From: an uncultured Eubacteriales bacterium
Lineage (GTDB): Bacteria > Bacillota > Clostridia > Christensenellales > CAG-138
Reading direction: 5' to 3'
Length of the DNA stretch: 48,897 nucleotides
NCBI GenBank assembly: GCA_900544555.1
Contig: UQWD01000016.1
Coordinates: forward strand, 1-48,897
The position numbers and the translations under genes are program-made. This document shows positions 8,503 through 16,860 of the stretch, piece by piece; the first letter of the stretch is position 1; each line of letters starts with the position of its first letter. Under the pieces are notes generated by a model. It had not been told where the DNA came from. It did no database searches and saw only the letters and a list, made by a program, of their open reading frames with translations.

Positions 8503-8531
8503 ATTATATTATGGCCGGCCCGGCCGCGCAA
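8503..8531 (-). promoter_or_regulatory. Promoter of regulator-kinase pair 2, palindrome in spacer
   Basis: -35 TTGCGC (8526-8531), 17-bp spacer, -10 TATAAT (8503-8508). The spacer is filled by a 13-bp GC-only inverted repeat, GGCCGGCCCGGCC (8513-8525), positioned like an operator. Confidence 0.6.
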
Positions 8532-8619
8532 TACCATACATCAACTTGCCATAATCGTCTTAAATTACGCCACAATCGCCCTCCGCCGCGTTACAATAAG
8601 AGGAAGACGTACGGCGCTA

Positions 8620-8648
8620 TTGATACGCCTGGTAAGCCGTGATATAAT
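8620..8648 (+). promoter_or_regulatory. Sigma-A promoter directly abutting the CotH lipoprotein start codon
   Basis: TTGATA (8620-8625), exactly 17 bp, TATAAT (8643-8648). The -10 ends six bases before the ATG at 8655, so the expected transcription start falls on or next to the A of the ATG. No Shine-Dalgarno is present. This is the arrangement of a leaderless mRNA. Confidence 0.65.
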
Positions 8649-8654
8649 TTGTTC

Positions 8655-11600
8655 ATGAAAATTTGTAGCGTCATTAAACATGCGGCGGCGGCCGTTTTAT
8701 TCGCGGCGGCGGCGTTAGCGCTCGCATCCTGCGGTTCGATTCAAATTAACGCGGAAAACCGTGCCGGGCTGGTTATAAACGAGGCGGTTTCATCCAACGG
8801 GCGCTGCTTGATAGACGAGGAGGCCGGCACTCCCGACTGGGTTGAGATATACAACGGCGGAAGTACAAGCGTTAACCTTACCGGCTATGGGTTGAGCGAT
8901 AATATCCGCGAACCCCATAAGTGGACGTTCCCCGACATTTCCCTTGCGCCGGGCGAAACGCTGCTGGTCTACGCGGCGGATCCGGTTCCGGGATCAAGCA
9001 TGGAGCAGCTTAGTACCGGGTTTGGCCTTTCAAAAAGCGGCGAAACCCTGTTCCTGACCGATAAATATTATAACATGCTGCACCAGCTCAGTCTGCCCCC
9101 TCTTTCAGCGGATATCTCATGGGCGAGAAGGAGCGACGGCACGTTTGGATATTGCGCATCCCCCACCCCCGGCGCTGTTAACGATGATAAAGCTATCGCG
9201 GGCAGCATGGATGATCTCGTATACACAGCGAACCCCGGCGCGCTCGCCATCACTGAGGTCATGCCCGGGAACACATGCGGGCTTAAAAGCGCCGACGGGC
9301 GTTTTTACGCCTGGGCGGAAATACTCAATATATCCGACGAGCCTGTGAACCTCTCCGGTTATTGGCTTTCCGACAACGACGGAAATTTCATGAAATGGCG
9401 GCTTACGGAAGGCACTCTCGCGCCGGGCGAATACCTGATCGTTTATTTCTCCGGTTTAACCAAGAACGCTCCGAAAGATGAAACCCACGCTCCCTTTCGA
9501 ATCGGTTCGGGCGATACGGGCGTATACTTATGCGACAGCCAGGGCGTTTTAAGGTCGCAGCTCACATGGGATGCGGGCATTCCCGCCAACCTGTCCGTGG
9601 TTTCGGATTCCGGCGACCGCTATACGGCGTTTGCGACGCCGGGCACGGCAAACAGCGACAAGCGGTTTTCCAGCGCGCAATTAAGCGGCATGAACGACCA
9701 GGATCCGATTCGTATAAGCGAATTTCTTCCCAGAAACCAGTTCGGCCTGATGGACGGCGACGGGGACAGGGAGTCTTGGGTCGAGCTTTATAATTCGTCG
9801 TCCTCTCCGGTTTCCCTGATGGGATATTTCGTTTCGGACGACGCTTTAGAGCCGCTCAAATGGGCGCTGCCCGACATAACCCTAGCGGCGGATGAATACG
9901 CATTGGTATTCCTTTCCGGCAAGAGCCGGGTTGATTCCGAAATGCACGCATCCTTTCGAATCGGAAGGGATGATTCCGTTTTCATGCTGATATGCGCAGA
10001 CGGTATGCGGGCGGATACGATAGATATCCCATCCGCTATCGGCCAGGATATATCCATCGCGCCGGATGCTGAAGGCGGCCAGATCTACTTCGCTTACCCC
10101 ACCCCGGGCGCGCCGAACACGTCCGTTTCGTTCCCAAGCGTGGATCTTGTTTCCGCCGTGGATACACAGGGCGTGTACATCTCGGAGGTGTGCGGCGCAC
10201 AGGCCGCCAAGAGCGGAAAAACGGAATGGATAGAATTGTATAACGGGGGCGACCAGGACGTGAGCCTCGCCGGCTGGTACTTAAGCGACGACGCTCGGGA
10301 GCCGCTAAAATGGAAGATCCCCTCTCTTACGGTTAAGGCCAAAGGGCATGCGCTCGTTTACGCCGACGCGGATAATTCCGATTCAGGGCGCTTAACCGCG
10401 CCCTTTTCCATATCAAGCTCCGGCGAGCGTTTGATCTTATCCTGCCCGCAGGGTTTTACGCGGGATGTTTTTGAAACCGGCGTGATGCGCGCTTCCGTAT
10501 CCAGCGGAAGGCTTGAGGGCGACGCCAGCGGGCAACGATTGTTTTTTACATCGCCGACGCCCGGCGCAAAGAATACGTCCGCCGGCCTTAACGGATACGC
10601 GGCCAAGCCGCGCCTATCGCATACGGGGTTGTACGCTAGCGATCCGTTTACGCTTTCCATCACATGCGACACGCCAGGCGCGAAGATTTATTATACACTT
10701 GACGGGAGCAAGCCAACCTCTTCCTCCCATCTATATACAGGCCCGATTAAAATAACGGGGAATACGCCCGTACGCGCCGTAGCCGTCGCTCAGGGCATGC
10801 TTGAAAGCGACGTTTCGACCGCAACATACCTGTTTGAACGGGAACATACCGTTCCGGTGGTTTGTTTAACAGGAAACCCTTCATCCATATCCGAGGTATA
10901 TGCGGTAACGGACCGCTGGAAAAAACTCGAGCGGGAATCCTTTGTCGAATTCTATGAAGCGGATGGAAGGCTGGGCGTTAGCTTCCCCGCCGGCGTGCGC
11001 GTGAACGGAGCCGGAACGCTTGTTGAGCGCCAGAAGGGGCTGGCGCTGCTGCTCCGGGGCGGATACGGCCAAAACCAGGTGACATACCCGTTCTTTAAGG
11101 ATTTTAATATCAATAGCTTTAAAAGCCTTGTGCTTCGCGCATCGGGGCAGGATATGCGCAAGGCTCGCATACGGGACGCGTTTTTTAGCCGCGCTGTGAA
11201 CGGCATGAATATCGATAACGCGCAAACCCGTTTGTGCGTGCTTTATATTAACGGCGAATACTGGGGCATATACGACCTTATGGAGAACCAGAATGAGGAT
11301 TATCTGGCGTCCCACTACGGTGTTTCGGCAAACAGCGCAAATATTATTCGGCGGAACCAAACCGCGCTTGAGGGTACAAACGCGGAGATCAAGCGCGTTC
11401 GAGCGTATGCGCTCAACACGGATCTCTCCGACGAAACGAAGTATCTAGAGTTTATGGAATGGGTAGACGAGGAATTTTTCATCGATTACCTTGCGGCTCA
11501 ATCCTATTTCGCAAACGGTGATATGTTCAACCAGAAGTATTGGCGCACAGACGATTATACAATAAAGTGGAGGCCGATTTTTTACGATCTGGATCTTGGT

Positions 11601-12011
11601 ATGAGCGGCAACAATCCGCGCAGCAGCGTACTCAACAGGTATTTTACCCTTGAAGGCGTCCCCTCAAGGGACGGGAGCCTGACGAACATGGATATTTATA
11701 TCGGCCTGATGAAGAACAGGGGCTGGCGGGAGCGGTTTTCACAGCGTTACGCGTATTTGATATTCAATCAGTTTGCACCTGAAAGGCTTACCGCGATTTT
11801 GGACGAAATGGCCGATGAAATGCAGCCGGAGCTTGACCGCCATATTCAGCGCTGGGGGCATCCCTCTTCCGTAAGCGCGTGGGAGGTGCAGATAGCCGCG
11901 TTAAGAAAGTGCCTTGAGAACCGGCAGGAATTCGCGTTATCCCAGATCCAGAACGTGTTCGGGTGGTCACATGAGCAGATGGATGAATTTATTCAAAAAG
12001 CGCGTCGGTAG
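8655..12011 (+). CDS. Secreted lipoprotein with four LTD-like domains, chitobiase-C-like domain and CotH domain
   Basis: 1118 aa. The signal peptide ends in a lipobox (LALASC, Cys about residue 26), so the protein is lipid-anchored outside the membrane. Four lamin-tail-domain-like repeats follow (about 35-170, 195-330, 350-490, 505-640), each with an 'I-E' strand, W-x-E-x-x-N and a G-Y-x-L-S-D motif. A chitobiase C-terminal-like beta domain comes next (about 660-735: KIYYTLDGSKPTSSSHLYTG), then a CotH domain (about 745-1085) with GEYWGIYDLMENQNEDYL, EEFFIDYLAAQSY and the metal-binding KWRPIFYDLDLGM. CotH proteins are atypical protein kinases; in Bacillus CotH phosphorylates spore coat proteins, while multi-domain secreted forms occur in clostridia. 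Target unknown. No Shine-Dalgarno precedes the ATG, and the promoter implies a leaderless message. Confidence 0.85.
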   Translation: MKICSVIKHAAAAVLFAAAALALASCGSIQINAENRAGLVINEAVSSNGRCLIDEEAGTPDWVEIYNGGSTSVNLTGYGLSDNIREPHKWTFPDISLAPGETLLVYAADPVPGSSMEQLSTGFGLSKSGETLFLTDKYYNMLHQLSLPPLSADISWARRSDGTFGYCASPTPGAVNDDKAIAGSMDDLVYTANPGALAITEVMPGNTCGLKSADGRFYAWAEILNISDEPVNLSGYWLSDNDGNFMKWRLTEGTLAPGEYLIVYFSGLTKNAPKDETHAPFRIGSGDTGVYLCDSQGVLRSQLTWDAGIPANLSVVSDSGDRYTAFATPGTANSDKRFSSAQLSGMNDQDPIRISEFLPRNQFGLMDGDGDRESWVELYNSSSSPVSLMGYFVSDDALEPLKWALPDITLAADEYALVFLSGKSRVDSEMHASFRIGRDDSVFMLICADGMRADTIDIPSAIGQDISIAPDAEGGQIYFAYPTPGAPNTSVSFPSVDLVSAVDTQGVYISEVCGAQAAKSGKTEWIELYNGGDQDVSLAGWYLSDDAREPLKWKIPSLTVKAKGHALVYADADNSDSGRLTAPFSISSSGERLILSCPQGFTRDVFETGVMRASVSSGRLEGDASGQRLFFTSPTPGAKNTSAGLNGYAAKPRLSHTGLYASDPFTLSITCDTPGAKIYYTLDGSKPTSSSHLYTGPIKITGNTPVRAVAVAQGMLESDVSTATYLFEREHTVPVVCLTGNPSSISEVYAVTDRWKKLERESFVEFYEADGRLGVSFPAGVRVNGAGTLVERQKGLALLLRGGYGQNQVTYPFFKDFNINSFKSLVLRASGQDMRKARIRDAFFSRAVNGMNIDNAQTRLCVLYINGEYWGIYDLMENQNEDYLASHYGVSANSANIIRRNQTALEGTNAEIKRVRAYALNTDLSDETKYLEFMEWVDEEFFIDYLAAQSYFANGDMFNQKYWRTDDYTIKWRPIFYDLDLGMSGNNPRSSVLNRYFTLEGVPSRDGSLTNMDIYIGLMKNRGWRERFSQRYAYLIFNQFAPERLTAILDEMADEMQPELDRHIQRWGHPSSVSAWEVQIAALRKCLENRQEFALSQIQNVFGWSHEQMDEFIQKARR

Positions 12012-12486
12012 TAATTCTTTATACCCGTTAACTATGTTTTATAATGGGCTATAAATATATACTGCTCAGCCGGCTATGTTATCATGTGTGTTATGCCTTC
12101 GTATGGGACGATAAACTGCTGACTTTATTAATGCAAAAATGTTCCAAAGTATAGCCGGCCGGACTGAAGCCGCGCCATAGGCAACACCTTTGATAAACAT
12201 AGAGCTGTTACAATAAATAGTCAACAGGGATCATTTTCACGTAACAATATTGCCACAGCCCTCATCATTATACAGCAATGCGTTTTAAACAGCGCGATTT
12301 GCGATTAAGCAGATCATCATACTTGCTTCAGATAAGATAATGCTTTTGGGTGTACAAGCTATCTTCGCTTTGTTGGCTCGTTCTCATAACTATGCTTTGA
12401 ATTATGCTGTAACCAACAAACATGATAACCGCATACCGCCCTCGGGAATATATTGATTATATCTATATATTTCAAGGAGCGTTAAT
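12012..12486. other. Intergenic region upstream of lysC
   Basis: 475 bp without a convincing gene. The AAGGAGCG ribosome site of lysC is at its right end. I looked for a lysine riboswitch or T-box and saw no diagnostic motif. A pair of inverted 9-bp segments (near 12067 and 12152) is too far apart to interpret. Confidence 0.4.
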
Positions 12487-13701
12487 ATGCTTATCATAAT
12501 GAAATTCGGCGGATCCTCCCTTGCTACAAACGAAAAAATCGAACATGCAGCCCGCCTTATAGCCCACCAGCGTCAGGCGGGAAATCAAATCGTCGTTGTG
12601 GTATCGGCGCAGGGCGATACCACGGATAGATTGGCCGAAAAGGCGGCCTGTATGGCCGGCGAACCATCCTTAAGGGAATGCGACGTTTTGCTAAGCAGCG
12701 GCGAACAGGTATCCATGTCGCTTATGGCCATGAAGCTGAGCGATATGGGCTGCGAAGCAGTCTCGCTCTGCGGCTGGCAGGCCGGCATCTATACCGACAA
12801 TCACCACGGCAACGCCAACATCACATATATCGATACCAATCGAATATTGGATGAGCTAAGCTGTGGAAAAACCGTTATTGTCGCCGGTTTTCAGGGGCTT
12901 GGAGAGGATAATGATATTACCACGCTTGGAAGGGGCGGATCGGACACTACCGCAATCGCGCTTGGCGCGGCGCTCAAAGCGGACGCCTGCTTTATTTATA
13001 CGGACGTACCAGGGGTTTACTCCGCGGATCCAAGAGTTGTAAAAGACGCCGTCATGCATTCGGAAATCTCCTACGATGAAATGCTGGAAATGAGCTCACT
13101 CGGCGCGCGCGTGCTCCATAACCGATCTGTGCTCATGGCAAAGCGAAGCAAGTTGAAAATCGAAGTGCTTTCAAGCGATGGGAAAGAACCCGGAACGCTG
13201 GTTCATGAGCTCGCGCCGGAGAAATATGTGAGCGGAATCGTATGCGACAGGGACGTCGCCATGATAAGCGTTATCGGGGTCGACAGCGGCGAAACAACGT
13301 GCAGGCTTTTTAAGCTGCTTGTAGAAAACGGGGTGCAGGTAGATATAATAATCCGATCCCCTAGTTCCTTCCAGGGGCGCGGCGTAATTAGCTTTTCCGT
13401 AATAGGCACAATGGTGCCTAAAGTGCAGTCGCTGTTAAGGTCGAATAAACTTGAGCTAAAATATGAACAAATGGTTGTCGAGGAAAACCTGGCCAAAATA
13501 TCCGCCGTCGGTTCGGGCCTCGCCGATAGCTGTATTGTCGCCTCTCAAATGCTTTTAGCGCTCAGCCAATTGGGTCTTGAGCCAAATTATATCACCACGG
13601 GAGAGATTCGCATATCCGTGCTGATACCCGAAGCGTTCGCCGCTGAAGCGGAAAAAGCGATTCACAGCGCGCTTATTTCTAAAGGCGAGGCCGGGCTTTA
13701 A
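12487..13701 (+). CDS. lysC: Aspartate kinase
   Basis: A 404-aa monofunctional aspartokinase that phosphorylates L-aspartate with ATP, the first step toward lysine, diaminopimelate, threonine and methionine. The N-terminus MKFGGSSLA is the ATP/aspartate-binding signature; VVVVSAQGDTTDRL, GRGGSDTTAIALGAALKADA and YTDVPGVYSADPR complete the kinase domain. Two ACT domains occupy about 245-400 (SVIGVDSGETTCRLFKLL; KISAVGSGLADS), where feedback inhibition by lysine and/or threonine normally acts. AAGGAGCG lies seven bases from the ATG. It converges on dapA, and asd lies just beyond, so the first three committed enzymes of the pathway lie together but on two strands. Confidence 0.95.
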   Translation: MLIIMKFGGSSLATNEKIEHAARLIAHQRQAGNQIVVVVSAQGDTTDRLAEKAACMAGEPSLRECDVLLSSGEQVSMSLMAMKLSDMGCEAVSLCGWQAGIYTDNHHGNANITYIDTNRILDELSCGKTVIVAGFQGLGEDNDITTLGRGGSDTTAIALGAALKADACFIYTDVPGVYSADPRVVKDAVMHSEISYDEMLEMSSLGARVLHNRSVLMAKRSKLKIEVLSSDGKEPGTLVHELAPEKYVSGIVCDRDVAMISVIGVDSGETTCRLFKLLVENGVQVDIIIRSPSSFQGRGVISFSVIGTMVPKVQSLLRSNKLELKYEQMVVEENLAKISAVGSGLADSCIVASQMLLALSQLGLEPNYITTGEIRISVLIPEAFAAEAEKAIHSALISKGEAGL

Positions 13702-13703
13702 TT

Positions 13704-13740
13704 CACGGCCGGCGCGCTAGCTTCTAGCGCGCCGGCCGTG
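13704..13740. terminator. Bidirectional hairpin between lysC and dapA
   Basis: A perfect 17-bp stem (13704-13720 with 13724-13740) with a CTT triloop. The flanking T-tracts are poor on both sides, but its position between convergent stop codons argues for transcription termination or 3'-end protection. Confidence 0.65.
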
Positions 13741-13776
13741 CGGTTTCGATTATGAAGCTGGCGCGGCTTCAAATGG

Positions 13777-14667
13777 CTAACCTATTAGCCCCAGCTTCGT
13801 CATGCTGCTCCTGAGCCTTTCAAGCTTCTCCTCATCCATCTCGCATAGCGGAAGCCTGTAAACCCCCAGGTCTTTTCCCATCAGCCTGAGAGCTGCCTTT
13901 ACCGGGATTGGGTTTACGTCGATAAAAAGGTTGTTGGTTATCTCCAGCAGCCTTAAAAACAAACTGAGGGAAAGCTCCTGCCTTCCTTCAAACCAAAGCC
14001 CGCACACATCATGAGTTTCCCTGGGCATGATATTAGAAAGCACGGAGATAACGCCCTTGCCTCCGAGTGCGAGTATCGGCACGGTCTGATCGTCGTTGCC
14101 CGAATAAATATGGAGAGCTCCGCCGCATTCGTCCGCTATTTGTGCGATAGCGGAAATATCTCCGCTCGCTTCCTTCGTAGCGACGATGTTCACATGCTCT
14201 GCCAGCCTTTTATAGGTATCAATTGAGATATTCATTCCCGTTCGCGATGGCACATTATACAATATCACCGGCAGATCCGAACAATCCGCAACCGCGAAAA
14301 AGTGCCTTGTCAAACCCTCTTTGGACGCCTTGTTATAGTAAGGCGTCACTGCCAAAACAGCGTCCGCGCCTTCTTTGGCGGCGTATTTGGTCAGCTCAAC
14401 GGCGTGCTGCGTATTGTTGCTGCCCGTGCCCGCAATTACGGGGATCCTTTTGTCGACCGTTTTAACGCAAAAGCGAATCAGGCTTTTGCGCTCCTCATCC
14501 GTAAGCGTAGCGTTTTCCGCCGTGGTTCCGCATACGATAATCGCGTCCGTCCCATTTTCAATTTGAAACGCGATAAGTTCTTCTAGCCTTTTAAAGTCAA
14601 TGCTTCCGTCATAATTAAAAGGCGTGATAAGCGCCGTACCCGATCCGGTAAAAGGTAGCCTTTTCAC
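13777..14667 (-). CDS. dapA: 4-hydroxy-tetrahydrodipicolinate synthase
   Basis: 296 aa, the usual length. It condenses pyruvate with aspartate semialdehyde in the diaminopimelate/lysine pathway. The Schiff-base lysine is in VATKEASGD, the catalytic tyrosine in VILYNVPSRTG, and VTPYYNKASKEG supplies the second tyrosine. The usual G-T-T-G-E-S/A motif is replaced by GTTAENATL, with the glycine and serine changed while the two threonines and the glutamate are kept. Start GTG at 14667 with AGGAGGAGAGTTT before it. It lies 20 bp downstream of asd as a two-gene operon and ends at a 17-bp hairpin facing lysC. Confidence 0.94.
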   Translation of the reverse strand: MKRLPFTGSGTALITPFNYDGSIDFKRLEELIAFQIENGTDAIIVCGTTAENATLTDEERKSLIRFCVKTVDKRIPVIAGTGSNNTQHAVELTKYAAKEGADAVLAVTPYYNKASKEGLTRHFFAVADCSDLPVILYNVPSRTGMNISIDTYKRLAEHVNIVATKEASGDISAIAQIADECGGALHIYSGNDDQTVPILALGGKGVISVLSNIMPRETHDVCGLWFEGRQELSLSLFLRLLEITNNLFIDVNPIPVKAALRLMGKDLGVYRLPLCEMDEEKLERLRSSMTKLGLIG

Positions 14668-14687
14668 AAACTCTCCTCCTATACATG

Positions 14688-15767
14688 TTATTTTATATAG
14701 CCCATTTTACATAACAGCTCGGCAAGCAGGATTGCGCCGCCGGCCGCGCCGCGCAGGGTGTTGTGCGAAAGCCCGATAAAGCTGATGTCGTGCTTAGCGT
14801 CTTCTCTTAATCCCCCGGCGCTGATGGCCATGCCGTTTTCAATGCCGGCGTCCAGTTTCGGCTGGGGCCTGCCAGGCTCTTCGAAATAGTGTATAAACCT
14901 CGCTGGCGCCGAAGGCAACTCCAACTCCTGAGGCGCGCCCATGAACTGTTCCCAAATGGTTTTGATTTCGTTTAAATCCGGTTTCTCCTCAAAATTCGCA
15001 AATACCGCCGCCAAATGCCCGTCGTTAACGGGGACGCGGATACATCTGGCGCTGAAAACCGGCGTTTCCACCGGCACGATGACGCCCCCCTCCAGCCGGC
15101 CCCAAATCTTGCGCGGCTCCTGCTCGCTTTTCTCCTCCTCCCCCGGGATATAAGGTATGACGTTATCCCTGAGCCCGGGATACCCTGATAGCGTTTTGCC
15201 CGCGCCGGAAGCCGCCTGATACGTGCAAACGACGGCGCGCCTGAGTTTAAAGCGCTTGTCAATAGGGTAGAGCAGCGGCGCATAGCTTTGTATGGAGCAG
15301 TTGGATTTTACGGCAATAAAGCCTTTTCGTGTTCCCAGCCGTTTCCTTTGGGCGGTTATGACATGCGCGTGCCCCGCGTTTAGCTCGGGTATTATCATGG
15401 GTACGTCGGGCGTGGATCGATGCGCGCTGTTGTTGGAAACGACGGGGCATTCTGCCTTGGCATACGCCTCCTCCAGCTCGCGCAGCGCCTTTTTTTCCAT
15501 ATTGACGGCGCAGAAAACGAAATCGGCCCGGCCGCTTACGCCCATTATATCCGAAGCTTCGAGCACCCTTATATTCTCAAGCTCCGGCGGTATCGGCCCA
15601 TCCATCGCCCATTTCCTGTTTACCGCTTCCGAATAGGTCCTGCCCGCGGAACGCTCGCTGGCGGCGAGCGCACTGATTTCAAACCAGGGATGCTTTGATA
15701 AAAGCGAGACAAAGCGCTGGCCTACCATGCCGGTAGCGCCGATTACGCCAACCCTGAGCTTATCCAA
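14688..15767 (-). CDS. asd: Aspartate-semialdehyde dehydrogenase, archaeal/fungal-type
   Basis: About 359 aa. It reduces aspartyl phosphate to aspartate semialdehyde with NADPH, which DapA then uses. A Rossmann motif (VGVIGATGMVGQRF) opens the protein; SNNSAHR and the catalytic cysteine in VKSNCSIQSY mark the archaeal/eukaryotic-type branch rather than the E. coli type. ENGMAISAGGLREDAKHDI lies near the C-terminus. An upstream ATG at 15836 is open in frame, but it falls inside a leader hairpin; GGAGG at 15777-15781 is nine bases from a TTG at 15767, leaving the protein to start at MDKLRVGVIGATG. First gene of an asd-dapA operon. Confidence 0.93.
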   Translation of the reverse strand: MDKLRVGVIGATGMVGQRFVSLLSKHPWFEISALAASERSAGRTYSEAVNRKWAMDGPIPPELENIRVLEASDIMGVSGRADFVFCAVNMEKKALRELEEAYAKAECPVVSNNSAHRSTPDVPMIIPELNAGHAHVITAQRKRLGTRKGFIAVKSNCSIQSYAPLLYPIDKRFKLRRAVVCTYQAASGAGKTLSGYPGLRDNVIPYIPGEEEKSEQEPRKIWGRLEGGVIVPVETPVFSARCIRVPVNDGHLAAVFANFEEKPDLNEIKTIWEQFMGAPQELELPSAPARFIHYFEEPGRPQPKLDAGIENGMAISAGGLREDAKHDISFIGLSHNTLRGAAGGAILLAELLCKMGYIK

Positions 15768-15813
15768 AGTCCATGTCCTCCATTTCATAGCGTTTAGAAA
15801 CCGGCATGGCACA

Positions 15814-15861
15814 AAGCGTCTCCTCCGCTTTTTCAAGAGCAGGAGCTAAAAGGAGACGCTT
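15814..15861 (-). promoter_or_regulatory. Hairpin in the asd leader
   Basis: A perfect 11-bp inverted repeat (15814-15824 with 15851-15861) with a 26-nt loop, 46 nt upstream of the TTG. No T-run follows, so it is not a simple terminator. It does not match the lysine riboswitch or a T-box; it may influence mRNA stability or translation. Confidence 0.45.
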
Positions 15862-16211
15862 CGTGGCCGCCGGAAGTTTACGCGCATGCAGGCGTTTCCG
15901 CTAAAATGTACACAAAACCTATCACAAAAAGCAGATAGCTTGCAACGCTTACGCGGCATGGAAATAAATTAGCGGACCATTCGCTCAAAAGCTATGCCGG
16001 TAACACATTTTATGCGCACGGCGCGCGTAAAAATACCGCATGGTTATCCATACGCACCACTGTGTGAGTATAGGCGGAGCGTATTAACCCTTTGGGAAAA
16101 AAACACAAGCTTGTGGGTGACTTTCAGCAGGAACAAGTAACTTGGTCAAGTTCGTCGTAACGAAATTATGTTATACTAATGTTCACCTTGTTTATAAACT
16201 TTTTAATTCGG
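15862..16211. other. Intergenic region between asd and the acetyltransferase
   Basis: 350 bp. A short palindrome (CACAAGCTTGTG, 16104-16115) followed on the minus strand by seven T residues could be a weak terminator for the acetyltransferase gene ending at 16212. No clear asd promoter was found. Confidence 0.3.
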
Positions 16212-16679
16212 CTAACCGGAGACTGTTGGCGAATCTTTAACAAAACTCAGTTTTAATGTAATTTCGCCGTTATCAGACTCTCCAGTTGGTTTAAACCCGA
16301 GCTTTTCATATATATGCCGCGCAATTTCGTTATCGGGCGCGCAGCTAATAATCATAAAATCATACTTTCCAGACTCCTTTGCCATCTGGATTATCTGCCT
16401 GATAGCTTGAGTGCCGTACCCTTTATTTTGATGCTCAACCGGGAACATAATTCGCCAAATAGCGAGGATTTTCTCCTCCAAGTCTTCATCCAGCATCATA
16501 AAGCCAACCGGTATATCGTCGTCATATATCGCAAATGGATATACATCGTTCGCATTTCTGTACAGCCATGCCTGAGCGAGCGAATAAGCGTTAGACGCCA
16601 CAAAGCGCTCGCTGTCCGGTCGCTTCATTTGAATAATTGCTGTAAAATTATCTTCTGTTATCCCTTTAAAATTTATCAT
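16212..16679 (-). CDS. GNAT-family N-acetyltransferase, polyamine-acetyltransferase-like
   Basis: About 155 aa. The acetyl-CoA-binding motif A is HQNKGYGTQAIRQI (R/Q-x-x-G-x-G/A), with the C-terminal NEIARHIYEKLGFKPTGE typical of GNAT enzymes. The N-terminal part (GITEDNFTAIIQM ... PFAIYDDDIPVGFMMLD) resembles the spermine/spermidine acetyltransferases BltD/PaiA, so an amine substrate is likely but not proven. The ATG at 16679, nine bases from an AAGAG, is preferred over the ATG at 16697, which has no ribosome site. It stands alone. Confidence 0.75.
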   Translation of the reverse strand: MINFKGITEDNFTAIIQMKRPDSERFVASNAYSLAQAWLYRNANDVYPFAIYDDDIPVGFMMLDEDLEEKILAIWRIMFPVEHQNKGYGTQAIRQIIQMAKESGKYDFMIISCAPDNEIARHIYEKLGFKPTGESDNGEITLKLSFVKDSPTVSG

Positions 16680-16860
16680 GTTTTTAAACTCTTTCATATA
16701 CTATTTATTTACACGAAGGTTTACTAAACTCCGCATTAGAAGAGGGACAGGGTTCCTCCTCATTACCCTTAAGCGTAGGCAGATTACTTTTCACAACCGA
16801 CATAGCGGGCGTCCGGTTACAGCATTCGCTAATCGCATCCAGACCGGGCGCAGCAACCGG

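Noticed and set aside
12012..12486. Possible lysine riboswitch or T-box before lysC
   Set aside because: No L-box core sequences and no T-box AGGGTGGAACCGCG-type motif could be found on either strand.
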